From positions 20,284 through 84,283 of IMG/VR virus record IMGVR_UViG_3300046373_000039: a stretch of DNA of 64,000 nt; one strand, 5' to 3'. The notes under the pieces are model-generated. The model was not told where the DNA came from and searched no databases. It worked only from the letters and a program-made list of their open reading frames with translations. This stretch comes from a virus. The position numbers were made by a program, and so were the translations under genes. Shown here in pieces: positions 55,982 through 63,689 of this stretch; positions within the stretch are counted from its first letter, which is position 1; each line of letters opens with the position of its first letter.

Positions 55982-56010
55982 AGCGACAGATTAACACAAA
56001 GGAGATTAAG

Positions 56011-56259
56011 GTGAAGATTCAAAATTTTGCAACTAGTGCAATAGGTGCTTGTCAAGATAATTTTATATGTGGTGAGGTGGCAGATTGTTTAGAAATTTAT
56101 TTAAAATCTCAAGATTTTGATACATTTTTTGGGATTGACCTTCCAATGTACTCCGTCGGTGTTTATGGAGTAAACTTTCACAGATACAATAAAGATCAAA
56201 ATGTCATTTGGGCTATTTCGAACGGTAAAGTTCTTGAACACACCAAGACCTTACTCTAA
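56011..56259 (+). CDS. Hypothetical protein, 82 aa
   Basis: GTG start behind AAGGAG, first gene of a new operon. Begins MKIQNFATSAIGACQDNFI; mixed alpha/beta (MYSVGVYGVNFHRYNKDQ). Function unknown. Confidence 0.65.
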   Translation: MKIQNFATSAIGACQDNFICGEVADCLEIYLKSQDFDTFFGIDLPMYSVGVYGVNFHRYNKDQNVIWAISNGKVLEHTKTLL

Positions 56260-56281
56260 TATAGAACCAAAGGAGAACAGA

Positions 56282-56419
56282 ATGACGCTAAACGATATGG
56301 TAAACGAACTCGGTGATGAGTTTGATGATTATTTGGCACTGAACGATCATGACTTTGAAGTAGATAGCTCGTGGAGGTATGAGCCTGACCTAGAATATGC
56401 TCAAGGAGAGTGGCAATGA
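56282..56419 (+). CDS. Hypothetical acidic protein, 45 aa
   Basis: AAGGAG before ATG 56282. Very acidic (MTLNDMVNELGDEFDDYLA). Overlaps the next start by four bases. Function unknown. Confidence 0.6.
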   Translation: MTLNDMVNELGDEFDDYLALNDHDFEVDSSWRYEPDLEYAQGEWQ

Positions 56420-56703
56420 GTTATCTAAATGCTTTAGAAGTTCTTAAAGAGCACTTGGTTATGCCAGAAGACTTGACAGAGTGCAAATGGTTTCATGATA
56501 CACAATCTAATTCTGTGAGCTGGACCAGTGAAGAAGATATTGATATGCTTTATGATGGTGCTGGCGAAACTTTTTCAGAGGCTTCACTTGAAGGTGTTGT
56601 TGAAATAGATGGATATGTTTTGTTTACTCTATCAGATTCTTGTGGTGGAAGCGGTCAAGTAATATTTTTAGCAAGTAATAAGGTGGAGTGCCCTTATGAG
56701 TGA
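56416..56703 (+). CDS. Hypothetical protein, 95 aa
   Basis: ATG 56416 behind AGGAGAG. Acidic N-terminal part, then strands with CGGSGQVIF. No known family. Overlaps the next gene by eight bases. Function unknown. Confidence 0.6.
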   Translation: MSYLNALEVLKEHLVMPEDLTECKWFHDTQSNSVSWTSEEDIDMLYDGAGETFSEASLEGVVEIDGYVLFTLSDSCGGSGQVIFLASNKVECPYE

Positions 56704-56974
56704 AAAGAAGCCGAAGGAAATTAAAGTTACAGTGGTTGATTATACCACTTTTACAAGTTATGACTTTCAGGAACCAGCAGTTTGGTGGATTCTTTCGGCA
56801 ACAGGGGATTACTACTACTTCCATTGCGCTAAACGAGAAGATGCACAATTGAAATGTGATGAAATGTTTGATAAGGGGTTTTACAAAGTTAAGACGAGCC
56901 GTATTATTAAAACTAAATCATCATTAGAGAGTGGTGGGTATAGCTGCACAGGTGTGGGGAGCCGTAAAAAGTGA
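56696..56974 (+). CDS. Hypothetical protein, 92 aa
   Basis: Begins MSEKKPKEIKVTVVDY, with beta segments (VWWILSATGDYYYFHCAK) and a basic C-terminus (GVGSRKK). Overlaps the deaminase start by four bases. Function unknown. Confidence 0.6.
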   Translation: MSEKKPKEIKVTVVDYTTFTSYDFQEPAVWWILSATGDYYYFHCAKREDAQLKCDEMFDKGFYKVKTSRIIKTKSSLESGGYSCTGVGSRKK

Positions 56975-57378
56975 AATATAAATACGCACTAGCCTTGATG
57001 GATATGACATGTAGGTTTGGAGAAACCTCAGAAGCTAAACGTCTTCAAGTTGGCGCAATGATCTATAAGAATGATTCTTGCATAAGCCTTGGGACGAACG
57101 GCCAGCCACCTAAGTGGCAGACAGAGGTTTGTGAGGATGAGTATGGGCAAACATTACCAACTGTACGTCATGCTGAAGCTGCTGCGCTAGAGAAACTTTA
57201 TCTCAGCACTGAAACATCAGAAGGTGCTGAGATGTTCATCAGTCACAGCCCTTGTTTGAATTGTAGTTTGAAAATAGTAGCTGCAAAAATTAAACGAGTG
57301 TGGTATCGTAACGAATATAGGACAGTTGAGGGTTCAGCATACCTCAAAAGTCAAGGTGTAAAAGTAATCAAAATTTAA
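56971..57378 (+). CDS. dCMP deaminase (cytidine deaminase superfamily)
   Basis: A 135-residue zinc enzyme. The signature is HAE at 67-69 (VRHAEAAAL) and PCxxC at 94-98 (HSPCLNCSL), giving the zinc ligands H67, C95 and C98 and the proton-shuttling E69. In phages it usually converts dCMP to dUMP, the substrate of ThyX (gene at 9568). A slightly different substrate such as dCTP cannot be excluded. GTG start overlapping the previous gene. Confidence 0.85.
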   Translation: MKYKYALALMDMTCRFGETSEAKRLQVGAMIYKNDSCISLGTNGQPPKWQTEVCEDEYGQTLPTVRHAEAAALEKLYLSTETSEGAEMFISHSPCLNCSLKIVAAKIKRVWYRNEYRTVEGSAYLKSQGVKVIKI

Positions 57379-57390
57379 AGGAGAACTTAA

Positions 57391-57660
57391 TTGAAAGATC
57401 AACAAGGTAATGAAATTAAAATTGGAGTTGCTTATCAGTATGTTTTTGGCATGCCTGGTCCTGATGTCACATGTCTAGTTGTTGAAAGTATTAATGAGGA
57501 CGGTACAGTTAATACTTATGATGTTTCATTCAAAATGAAAGTTGATAATGTAAAGACAGAGGGTCTTTGGAGACCACTCAAACACACATGGGATGCGTGG
57601 AGCACTTGGAAGAAAGAGGTTATTGAATATTGTGGTGCTCAGGCACTAGATTTGAACTAA
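57391..57660 (+). CDS. Hypothetical protein, 89 aa
   Basis: TTG start behind AAGGAG. Compact beta pattern (GVAYQYVFGMPGPDVTCLV) then a helical end with WRPLKHTWDAWSTWK. Function unknown. Confidence 0.6.
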   Translation: MKDQQGNEIKIGVAYQYVFGMPGPDVTCLVVESINEDGTVNTYDVSFKMKVDNVKTEGLWRPLKHTWDAWSTWKKEVIEYCGAQALDLN

Positions 57661-57672
57661 AGGAGAACCTAA

Positions 57673-58083
57673 ATGACAGCTACAGAGAACATCCTTCTAC
57701 CAGAAGAAATCATTGACACATATAAGCTTCAGTTCAAGTCTTTGACAGAATTTATGCGTGGGCTTAATTATGAATATGAAGGTCGTCTATTCGGTTCACC
57801 CCACTTTGTAAGCTACGATTACGAAAACAAAGCCCGTAAGAGTATTTCTGTGCACACTGCTTGCCTCTTGCACAATAATGCTTATAGTGATTGGCACGGT
57901 AAGGACTTCAAAGCACCATTTGACTTCAGCCACTACAAAATCCGTAAAGCTAAAGCTGCTAAGATTGTAAATATTGTGAACATCCAACTGAATAAGAAGA
58001 CTGGACACATTCGCACTACAAGCAATCTTGTAAACTTTGTAGACAAGGCTTATGAATATATGCTTTATTCTAAATATCTATGA
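57673..58083 (+). CDS. Hypothetical protein, 136 aa
   Basis: AAGGAG before the ATG. An N-terminal helix (EIIDTYKLQFKSLTEFMRGL) and a basic core rich in Lys (FSHYKIRKAKAAKIVNIVNI). The basic charge and Asn/Lys content suggest nucleic acid binding, but no domain is recognised. Function unknown. Confidence 0.65.
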   Translation: MTATENILLPEEIIDTYKLQFKSLTEFMRGLNYEYEGRLFGSPHFVSYDYENKARKSISVHTACLLHNNAYSDWHGKDFKAPFDFSHYKIRKAKAAKIVNIVNIQLNKKTGHIRTTSNLVNFVDKAYEYMLYSKYL

Positions 58084-58096
58084 GGGGGTACCTTAT

Positions 58097-58285
58097 ATGA
58101 ATCGTGACAGAGTTTATTTATTCCAAGATGGTAATTGGTGTTGGTGTGATGAGTATTCTTATGAGCGATATGCTGGACAGAAGTATCAAGAGATTGTCTT
58201 AGGTCAGGGTTGGAATGATAATGAGGTCAGTAGAATGCTTCAGAGTTATCATGAAGAGAATCTATCAACTTTTGAAGATGAATAG
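58097..58285 (+). CDS. Hypothetical protein, 62 aa
   Basis: ATG 58097 with GAGGGGG upstream. Aromatic and acidic (RVYLFQDGNWCWCDEYSY, ENLSTFEDE). Followed by a terminator. Function unknown. Confidence 0.6.
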   Translation: MNRDRVYLFQDGNWCWCDEYSYERYAGQKYQEIVLGQGWNDNEVSRMLQSYHEENLSTFEDE

Positions 58286-58294
58286 AAATTTATG

Positions 58295-58328
58295 GAGCAG
58301 CTAGTCCTTGTGATTGGCTGCTCTTTTT
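58295..58328 (+). terminator. Rho-independent terminator
   Basis: GAGCAGC (58295-58301) / GCTGCTC (58317-58323) followed by five T. Ends the operon from 56011. Confidence 0.8.
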
Positions 58329-58336
58329 GTTAATAT
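58308..58336 (+). promoter_or_regulatory. Possible promoter overlapping the terminator
   Basis: TTGTGA (58308-58313), 17-base spacer, TAATAT (58331-58336) with an extended TGT. The -35 falls in the terminator loop and the -10 just behind its T-run. Would serve the gene at 58366. Moderate match. Confidence 0.4.
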
Positions 58337-58365
58337 GGATTTATAAATTAATTAGGGGGTTTTAG

Positions 58366-58902
58366 ATGGATATGTTAGACAAGGCTATTTGTTTCTGTAG
58401 GGCTGCTCATTGTGCAGTGGGCCAGAAACGTAAGTATACGGGGGAGGATTATTATCACCACCCTGAAGATGTCGCTACGATTGTGGCTGGGGTTCTTGGT
58501 CCTAAAGCTACTCATGAGATTTTGTCAGCAGCTCTTATGCATGATGCCTGTGAAGATACGAGTATCACATTAGAATTTATTGAAAACAACTTGAGTAAAG
58601 AAGTGGCCATTCTTGTTGAAATGTTGACAGATATATCAAAACCAGAAGATGGTAATCGAACCCAACGAAAAGAAATTGATCGCAAGCATACAGCTTTAGC
58701 CAGCCCTGATGCTAAAACAATCAAGCTTGCAGACTTAATTTCAAACAGTAAATCAATCTGTGAACATGACAAAGACTTTGCAAAGGTTTATATCAAAGAA
58801 AAAGAGTTGCTACTTGAAGTGTTGAAAGAAGGTGATCAGACTCTTTGGGACCGAGCTAATGAAATTGTGCAGAAGGCTAAAATTGAATTGGGGATTAAAT
58901 AA
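58366..58902 (+). CDS. (p)ppGpp hydrolase-like HD protein (Mesh1/small alarmone hydrolase type)
   Basis: A 178-residue HD-domain hydrolase. Family motifs appear in order: KRKYTGEDYYHHPEDVA (H32 with HP), ALMHDACEDT (H59-D60, E63-D64), KEIDRKHTALASPDAKTIKLAD (in pieces; D123) and LISNSK. This is the layout of RelA/SpoT hydrolase domains and Mesh1-type enzymes, which remove the 3'-pyrophosphate from (p)ppGpp. There is no synthetase domain. It would lower the host stress alarmone or cleave a related nucleotide; the substrate is inferred from the family. Confidence 0.75.
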   Translation: MDMLDKAICFCRAAHCAVGQKRKYTGEDYYHHPEDVATIVAGVLGPKATHEILSAALMHDACEDTSITLEFIENNLSKEVAILVEMLTDISKPEDGNRTQRKEIDRKHTALASPDAKTIKLADLISNSKSICEHDKDFAKVYIKEKELLLEVLKEGDQTLWDRANEIVQKAKIELGIK

Positions 58903-59255
58903 TGGCTCTGTGCAGATGGTCTAGTATGAACTGGTCCTGTGACCTATATATTTATGAAGGTTGTGATGGATACTGGCATACACATGTTGCTGGTAATCGT
59001 ATCGTAGGGATTGTTCCAGAAGTAGATAACACAATATTTCATAAAGACGTTTACACTGAAGAATTGGGTAAGATTTGGGCACAGCAACACAAGGCTCAAA
59101 TGACTTTCCTAGAATCATGTGAACGTAAACCAATTGGTTTGAAATATGATGGACAGAGTTTTGTTGATGACAAGGAAAGCCTACTGAGTCGTTTACAGAC
59201 TCTTAGGGATCACGGTTATAATTTTCCAGAGATTACTGAGGAGGATCTTGAGTGA
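58902..59255 (+). CDS. Hypothetical protein, 117 aa
   Basis: Begins on the stop of the hydrolase gene. N-terminal part is beta- and Trp-rich (DLYIYEGCDGYWHTHVAG); C-terminal part helical and acidic. Because of the translational overlap it may act with the hydrolase. No family recognised. Confidence 0.65.
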   Translation: MALCRWSSMNWSCDLYIYEGCDGYWHTHVAGNRIVGIVPEVDNTIFHKDVYTEELGKIWAQQHKAQMTFLESCERKPIGLKYDGQSFVDDKESLLSRLQTLRDHGYNFPEITEEDLE

Positions 59256-59443
59256 CTAAAGACAAACTGACAAAAGAACTTGAATTCCTGAAACGTGATC
59301 TTGATAAGTGTGATCGTCGTTGTAAGCGTATATCTAAAGCTTGTGGTATTGAATCAAATGAGTTGATTGCATATGCTGCACAACAGACGGAGGAAGTGCT
59401 ACGATACATTGAATCACTAAAGCAACAGGAACCTAAAACATAG
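59252..59443 (+). CDS. Hypothetical coiled-coil protein, 63 aa
   Basis: GTG start (GTGA overlap). Charged helix (ELEFLKRDLDKCDRRCKRI), then a second helix. Function unknown. Confidence 0.6.
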   Translation: MTKDKLTKELEFLKRDLDKCDRRCKRISKACGIESNELIAYAAQQTEEVLRYIESLKQQEPKT

Positions 59444-59477
59444 TCTCGCTGAGGAAGCCCCTCAAGGACAAACCAAA

Positions 59478-59762
59478 ATGAATATTTCTTCTGTAAAGCT
59501 TATCCTGACAATATCCTTGACTGTTGTGATAACAGGCTGTACAATTGCCCCACCAAAGCAGAATGTTGTTATCACATCGCCAATGTATAACAGATGGCAT
59601 GATGCTGTGTTCAAAGAATGTCAATCTAAAGCTTGGGATGTTACACGAGAGCTTGTGATTGAGAAGTCTAAGGAAGGTTATAGCTTTACAGAAGAAGATG
59701 TTAATAATATTCATAGCTATTTGGTTAAGAAATGTTCTATGAATAGCGGGATAACGATTTAA
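59478..59762 (+). CDS. Lipoprotein, 94 aa
   Basis: N-terminal signal MNISSVKLILTISLTVV followed by a lipobox ITGC, so it should be lipidated and exported. The mature part is small and helical with two cysteines (KECQSK, KKCSMNSG). Small phage lipoproteins often block receptors or DNA entry of related phages; a superinfection exclusion role is possible but not shown. Confidence 0.7.
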   Translation: MNISSVKLILTISLTVVITGCTIAPPKQNVVITSPMYNRWHDAVFKECQSKAWDVTRELVIEKSKEGYSFTEEDVNNIHSYLVKKCSMNSGITI

Positions 59763-59773
59763 GGAGTTGTAAG

Positions 59774-59962
59774 ATGAAGTGGGTTAGAGTAGAAGATGTA
59801 GATTTTTGTGAGTGGATATATTCTGGAACAGAGTTCTTATCTCCTATAGCAAAGAGTCATAGTCTTCATTGCTGGGAGGAACAATTTGAACTGAACGATA
59901 CACTATACAAACTATCTGGCTCATTTAGTGCAGATGACTATATCGTGGAGGAGTGGAAATGA
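59774..59962 (+). CDS. Hypothetical protein, 62 aa
   Basis: AAGGAG before the ATG. Acidic, aromatic (MKWVRVEDVDFCEWIYSG, YIVEEWK). Overlaps the next gene by four bases. Function unknown. Confidence 0.6.
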   Translation: MKWVRVEDVDFCEWIYSGTEFLSPIAKSHSLHCWEEQFELNDTLYKLSGSFSADDYIVEEWK

Positions 59963-60309
59963 CACATCTAGTACCAATGAGTGAAGAACAACGAGAGCAG
60001 ATTAAACAGAAACGTATTGCTGACCAAGAGTACGCTAAGGCTAATCTGAAGACAGACTATGCAGACGAGAAGTTCTGGAAAGATAGGGGCAGCGAGCTTG
60101 GTATTCGTTTCCCCGGCTGGTGGATTAAGGGTAGTGAAGTTAAATACATTCGTAGAGCTTGTAAGAAGCTTGGTGTTGAAGTGTCAGACTACGTTGACAG
60201 CACTGGCTTTAAGAATCTGAATGAATTCTCTGCACACAACCCTAAATTAAACGCTGTTTGTATGGTCGGATTAGTGATCGAGTATTATCTAGGCCGAGAT
60301 AGCTTGTAG
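59959..60309 (+). CDS. Hypothetical protein, 116 aa
   Basis: ATG 59959 behind GGAGGA. Helical, basic in the middle (WWIKGSEVKYIRRACKKLG), with a hydrophobic end (VCMVGLVIEYYLG). A DNA-binding helical domain is possible, without firm motif. Function unknown. Confidence 0.6.
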   Translation: MTHLVPMSEEQREQIKQKRIADQEYAKANLKTDYADEKFWKDRGSELGIRFPGWWIKGSEVKYIRRACKKLGVEVSDYVDSTGFKNLNEFSAHNPKLNAVCMVGLVIEYYLGRDSL

Positions 60310-60323
60310 AAATCAAATGAAAT

Positions 60324-60352
60324 GGGTAAAGTTGTCGTAGTTTTACCCTATT
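60324..60352 (+). terminator. Weak terminator
   Basis: GGGTAAA (60324-60330) / TTTACCC (60342-60348) with an 11-base loop, then TATTCT. The T-run is poor. Lies between the operon end and the promoter at 60377. Confidence 0.45.
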
Positions 60353-60376
60353 CTAGACGAGTTAATGAAAACAAGC

Positions 60377-60405
60377 TTGACAGGTACAGGTTAGGATGAT
60401 ACAAT
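60377..60405 (+). promoter_or_regulatory. Strong sigma-70 promoter
   Basis: TTGACA (60377-60382), 17-base spacer, TACAAT (60400-60405) with an extended TGA. Drives the operon from 60449. Confidence 0.75.
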
Positions 60406-60448
60406 ATGTTTGTTATATGAATTTTACCGATTGTTTTAGGAGAGAAAT

Positions 60449-60625
60449 ATGTTATTTATAATCTATTTGATTGCAAGCTTGCTCGTTTGCTATACTCACG
60501 CACATGGTTGTCTTGTAAGAGGTATCAAATATCCTTGGAAAGAGGATATTATACTCTGCCTATTGTGGCCTGTGGTTGTCCCATTGGGTATTTTTGTAAT
60601 TATTGCTTCTGAAGGTAAGCCATAA
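60449..60625 (+). CDS. Small membrane protein, 58 aa
   Basis: Behind a strong promoter, with AGGAGAG upstream of the ATG. Two hydrophobic helices (MLFIIYLIASLLVCYT and IILCLLWPVVVPLGIFVII) separated by a basic loop (RGIKYPWKED). Likely an inner-membrane protein expressed early. Function unknown. Confidence 0.65.
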   Translation: MLFIIYLIASLLVCYTHAHGCLVRGIKYPWKEDIILCLLWPVVVPLGIFVIIASEGKP

Positions 60626-60831
60626 TGATCAAATCACACGAAGATCAGTTCCAGACATTCCTATCCATTGCACAGTCTTGGGGAATGAATGTTGAGCTAC
60701 ACCCTACACTAGATAAATATTTCCAAGACTTGAACACCCAAGGAGCTTGGATGATGTTCACCAATGCTTATTGGAAGGGTGTTATGGACGCTGACACTGA
60801 ACGACGAGAGAAGGGGATTTATTATGCTTAA
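60625..60831 (+). CDS. Hypothetical protein, 68 aa
   Basis: Overlaps the previous stop by one base. Begins MIKSHEDQFQTFLSIAQSWG; ends DADTERREKGIYYA. Helical. Overlaps the next gene by eight bases. Function unknown. Confidence 0.6.
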   Translation: MIKSHEDQFQTFLSIAQSWGMNVELHPTLDKYFQDLNTQGAWMMFTNAYWKGVMDADTERREKGIYYA

Positions 60832-61342
60832 GTGGGTTAAGAGTTTGTTTGGTAGTACTCGTGGTTATGAAGAAGGTTATACAGTACTTCCTGAAGTGCA
60901 TAACATTCCGCGGATGCCTAAAGTTAAACCACCAAAGGGAAGTGATATCTCTGAGCCTGTGATTTCTTTTCTAGAAACTGTACGTAAAAACCCTAAGAGA
61001 TTTAAGGTGGGGGTTGATTGCAGCAGTTACACAGTACGTTCTGTTGAAGAAAAACCAGATTACAAGGCATACAAGATTTGGGATAATAAATTAGAAAAAG
61101 GATGGTATGTAAGAGGTTCTAGGTGGATTGCATCTTCAGTATTTTTATTAGAACATATTAATCCTTTACTTTGTGTTTATGAGGATGCATTCTTTATCAC
61201 ACCAGACGAAAAAGAATATCTAATCAAAGAAATCTCAAGCATCATGAACTATCGAATTGATCGTAAAGCAAAACTAGACAAGATTCGTGCAGACAGACGT
61301 ATCCGAGATACACGTAATAAACTTAAGGAACTATACAAATGA
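60824..61342 (+). CDS. Hypothetical protein, 172 aa
   Basis: ATG 60824 with AAGGGG upstream. A Pro-rich early part (HNIPRMPKVKPPKGSD), a mixed core (RFKVGVDCSSYTVRSVEEK) and a strongly basic C-terminal helix (IDRKAKLDKIRADRRIRDT) that could bind nucleic acid. No recognised family. Function unknown. Confidence 0.65.
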   Translation: MLKWVKSLFGSTRGYEEGYTVLPEVHNIPRMPKVKPPKGSDISEPVISFLETVRKNPKRFKVGVDCSSYTVRSVEEKPDYKAYKIWDNKLEKGWYVRGSRWIASSVFLLEHINPLLCVYEDAFFITPDEKEYLIKEISSIMNYRIDRKAKLDKIRADRRIRDTRNKLKELYK

Positions 61343-61575
61343 GCAATCACATCAAAGTACGTACAATTAATGGGGTCGTATCATTCTACACAGCACAAGA
61401 TGGAGTTGTATTGAAATCAATCTCATCTATTCGCTTTGCAGATGTTGAGAATGCTGTCTTTAGTCTTGTTAAGAAAGATGGTGAGTATTACACATACCTT
61501 CCACAGCGAAATATGCAGCTTGTAAAGCTTGCTGAGGCTGTCGAGAAAGGTTATATTATGTTTAAGGTGAGTTGA
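61339..61575 (+). CDS. Hypothetical protein, 78 aa
   Basis: ATGA overlap with the previous gene. Small beta-rich protein (IKVRTINGVVSFYTAQDG). Function unknown. Confidence 0.6.
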   Translation: MSNHIKVRTINGVVSFYTAQDGVVLKSISSIRFADVENAVFSLVKKDGEYYTYLPQRNMQLVKLAEAVEKGYIMFKVS

Positions 61576-61576
61576 C

Positions 61577-61765
61577 ATGAAATACTACCAAGCTGTATAC
61601 CAAACAGATTCACACGGGTTCCATGTTGTCTATTCTAAGAATATTTGGACAAAAGAGGAAGATGCACGAGAATACTTGTATGAATTGAGTAGTATTCTTC
61701 ACGGAGAAAGTGGCTCATTTATGTATGAGTCTTGGGTGCGTGAACTGTATGTTAACACCCCTTAA
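61577..61765 (+). CDS. Hypothetical protein, 62 aa
   Basis: ATG one base after the previous stop. Begins MKYYQAVYQTDSHGFHVVYS; a helix EDAREYLYELSSIL follows. Overlaps the next gene by one base. Function unknown. Confidence 0.6.
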   Translation: MKYYQAVYQTDSHGFHVVYSKNIWTKEEDAREYLYELSSILHGESGSFMYESWVRELYVNTP

Positions 61766-61977
61766 TGTCAAAGCGTGACTTAAAACAACCAAGTGTTCCA
61801 CCCTACTATAGAAAGCTAGCGGCCTCACTTAACCCAGACCATCCAGATACACCCCTTCTAGCAAGTCAATATTTAAAATATGCTGATGATTATCAGAAAG
61901 AAGAGGAAAGATTGCTGTACAAGTGGAAGAAGGCTAGCTATAATCGGGGTGTTGGTAAAACCAAGAAATTTAAATAG
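61765..61977 (+). CDS. Hypothetical basic protein, 70 aa
   Basis: Lys/Tyr-rich with a strongly basic C-terminus (YKWKKASYNRGVGKTKKFK). It could bind nucleic acid. Function unknown. Confidence 0.6.
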   Translation: MSKRDLKQPSVPPYYRKLAASLNPDHPDTPLLASQYLKYADDYQKEEERLLYKWKKASYNRGVGKTKKFK

Positions 61978-61986
61978 GAGGAGGAA

Positions 61987-62268
61987 ATGAAACGTGAAAA
62001 CAAAGGATACTCAAATGTAGTAGGTAACGATATCTACAACCACTATGGCCTATTCTTCTGGCAAACGTGCTGGTTCTGTGATAAAGACTTTAGACGTGAA
62101 GCTGGATATAGGTTTCAAGTGCAGTATAATCGCCCTTGGGTGTATTCTTGCTCAGATTGTTCTTGCTCTAAATCACATTGTAATGAGAATGTGACAGTAC
62201 ATAAGCTGAATATGCGTAAAGGGTACGTTCCTGTACCACCACCTATGAGGACTTATCGTAATGACTGA
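61987..62268 (+). CDS. Small zinc-finger-like protein, 93 aa
   Basis: AGGAGG before the ATG. CWFC near residue 29 and a cysteine cluster around 55-66 (CSDCSCSKSHC) could form a zinc finger. The C-terminus is Pro-rich (VPVPPPMRTYRND). Possible nucleic acid or host-protein binder. Function unknown. Confidence 0.65.
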   Translation: MKRENKGYSNVVGNDIYNHYGLFFWQTCWFCDKDFRREAGYRFQVQYNRPWVYSCSDCSCSKSHCNENVTVHKLNMRKGYVPVPPPMRTYRND

Positions 62269-62440
62269 TCAAATCATTATAAAGAAAGGTAGGGTTAGGA
62301 TAAAACAAGGTTATGCCGGAATTTACATCGTTGAATGTAGACTAAGTTGGTGGCTACCATTTTGGTGGGATATGGGTCATACTACTTATTTAGATGTTGC
62401 TGAGAATCACATAAAGTGGATTGAAGAGAATATTCTGTGA
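62261..62440 (+). CDS. Hypothetical protein, 59 aa
   Basis: Starts within the end of the previous gene. Short strands and a Trp-rich stretch (CRLSWWLPFWWDMGH). Its last bases overlap the GTG of the next gene. Function unknown. Confidence 0.6.
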   Translation: MTDQIIIKKGRVRIKQGYAGIYIVECRLSWWLPFWWDMGHTTYLDVAENHIKWIEENIL

Positions 62441-62718
62441 CTGAACCTCTATGCACATGTGGTAAAAGACCTAAACATAAATGCTCTGAGGAGTCTAGAG
62501 TGGGTGGTAAGATGTGTTTGAGGGAGTTGGAAGAGGATCTAAGGGAAAGTTTGTTTAAGAAAATTGCATATGGAGTGTCAGATACTGAGATTTCTGATAA
62601 GGATAAAGATATTGTCAGTAAGACAACACTTATGCATATTCTAGAACAGAAAGAAGCTTATAGAGGAAAGAACAATGAATCAAACAATAGAAGAACGTAT
62701 GCAAAACGTAGAAGATGA
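62437..62718 (+). CDS. Hypothetical protein with N-terminal Cys cluster, 93 aa
   Basis: GTG start overlapping the previous stop. The first 28 residues hold four cysteines (LCTCGKRPKHKC, MCLRE), which could bind a metal. The rest is charged helix with a basic end (NRRTYAKRRR). Function unknown. Confidence 0.6.
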   Translation: MTEPLCTCGKRPKHKCSEESRVGGKMCLRELEEDLRESLFKKIAYGVSDTEISDKDKDIVSKTTLMHILEQKEAYRGKNNESNNRRTYAKRRR

Positions 62719-62839
62719 ACTTAAACAACTTCGTAAAGAGATGGAAGAGAGTATTGCACGGTATAATAGGCCTATAGTGCCACTCACCGACCTAGAAATA
62801 AAGTCACACTTTGCTGAGAGACGTAGAAATGAAAACTAA
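62675..62839 (+). CDS. Hypothetical coiled-coil protein, 54 aa
   Basis: Overlaps the previous gene by 44 bases in another frame, with AGAGGAAAG upstream. Charged helix (MQNVEDELKQLRKEMEESI). Function unknown. Confidence 0.55.
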   Translation: MNQTIEERMQNVEDELKQLRKEMEESIARYNRPIVPLTDLEIKSHFAERRRNEN

Positions 62840-63053
62840 TTGGATACCACGTAAACCACTAACACAAGATGAATTAAACATCTTAGTAGCCTCTGTACAT
62901 TTACGATCAACACCAGAGGATCCTTGTGCCAAATATCCACAAGTGTTAAAGATGCAGAGTATGTACAGGGCTAAGTTTGGGGAGGGTCAATTATATAAAG
63001 ATTATAAACTTGCACAAGAGAGACTAGGGAAGAATGAAAGTACGATCAGTTGA
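62829..63053 (+). CDS. Hypothetical protein, 74 aa
   Basis: ATG 62829 (ATGAAAACTAA overlap with the previous gene). Basic (MKTNWIPRKPLTQDELNIL). Overlaps the next gene by 20 bases. Function unknown. Confidence 0.6.
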   Translation: MKTNWIPRKPLTQDELNILVASVHLRSTPEDPCAKYPQVLKMQSMYRAKFGEGQLYKDYKLAQERLGKNESTIS

Positions 63054-63585
63054 AACAAGGCACGAAGGTCTTACAGTGTTTGACTCTGAGACAGGAGAGA
63101 TTCTATACCAAAAGAAACCTAAACCTGTGAAGCGTGGAACATTCGATAAGTATGTAGGTATTGATACCAAATATCCTGAAGACTGCATCACTAAAGATAG
63201 TTTGTTGGAAACCCTATCTGTAATGGATGGATATCTTAAAGAAAAGCCATACCTGACTTCACACAATATGCTAGATGCCTTGAATCAAAACTTACTTACT
63301 CCTATGGAGATTAAACTCCTAACCCACATCATCACAAACCTAACAGGTTGGAATATCTATATCGGCACAGTTAAAGATTTGTGTGCTTGTGGTATTCAAG
63401 AGAACAACTTATCAAGGTTGATTAAGGGATTAGAGCCTAATGGCTTGAGAGTGAAGAGTAGGAACAAGCCATTCAGAGGTGATATTGTTATTGAAGTGAG
63501 TCCTGTATACGGATGGAAAGGTGATATTAGGTATCGAGAAACAAGAGTTAATAGTTGGTATGGTAATGGAAAAGTGATAGACTAG
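63034..63585 (+). CDS. Winged-helix (RepL-like) DNA-binding protein
   Basis: A 183-residue protein. Residues about 85-160 fit a winged helix: TPMEIKLLTHIITNLTGW, then VKDLCACGIQENNLSRLIKG as a likely recognition helix, then strands (GDIVIEVSPVYGWKG) as the wing. This arrangement is similar to RepL-type replication initiators and to phage transcription regulators. It could control the arm or help start replication; the sequence does not decide. Followed by an inverted repeat and a promoter. Confidence 0.55.
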   Translation: MKVRSVETRHEGLTVFDSETGEILYQKKPKPVKRGTFDKYVGIDTKYPEDCITKDSLLETLSVMDGYLKEKPYLTSHNMLDALNQNLLTPMEIKLLTHIITNLTGWNIYIGTVKDLCACGIQENNLSRLIKGLEPNGLRVKSRNKPFRGDIVIEVSPVYGWKGDIRYRETRVNSWYGNGKVID

Positions 63586-63589
63586 GGTG

Positions 63590-63611
63590 AATTCCTCATT
63601 GGTGAGGAATT
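63590..63611 (+). repeat. Perfect inverted repeat
   Basis: AATTCCTCA (63590-63598) / TGAGGAATT (63603-63611), loop TTGG. No T-run on either side, so not a classical terminator. It could be an RNA 3' hairpin or an operator 20 bases before the next promoter. Confidence 0.5.
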
Positions 63612-63631
63612 GGTATAGCTGAAAGCCTTTA

Positions 63632-63660
63632 TTTACAAGAGGTGCTTGATCTACTATACT
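63632..63660 (+). promoter_or_regulatory. Sigma-70 type promoter
   Basis: TTTACA (63632-63637), 17-base spacer, TATACT (63655-63660). Reads into the gene at 63690. A related sequence at 63945 keeps the -35 half only. Confidence 0.65.
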
Positions 63661-63689
63661 TATTATAAACAAGATGTCAGGAGAGAAAT

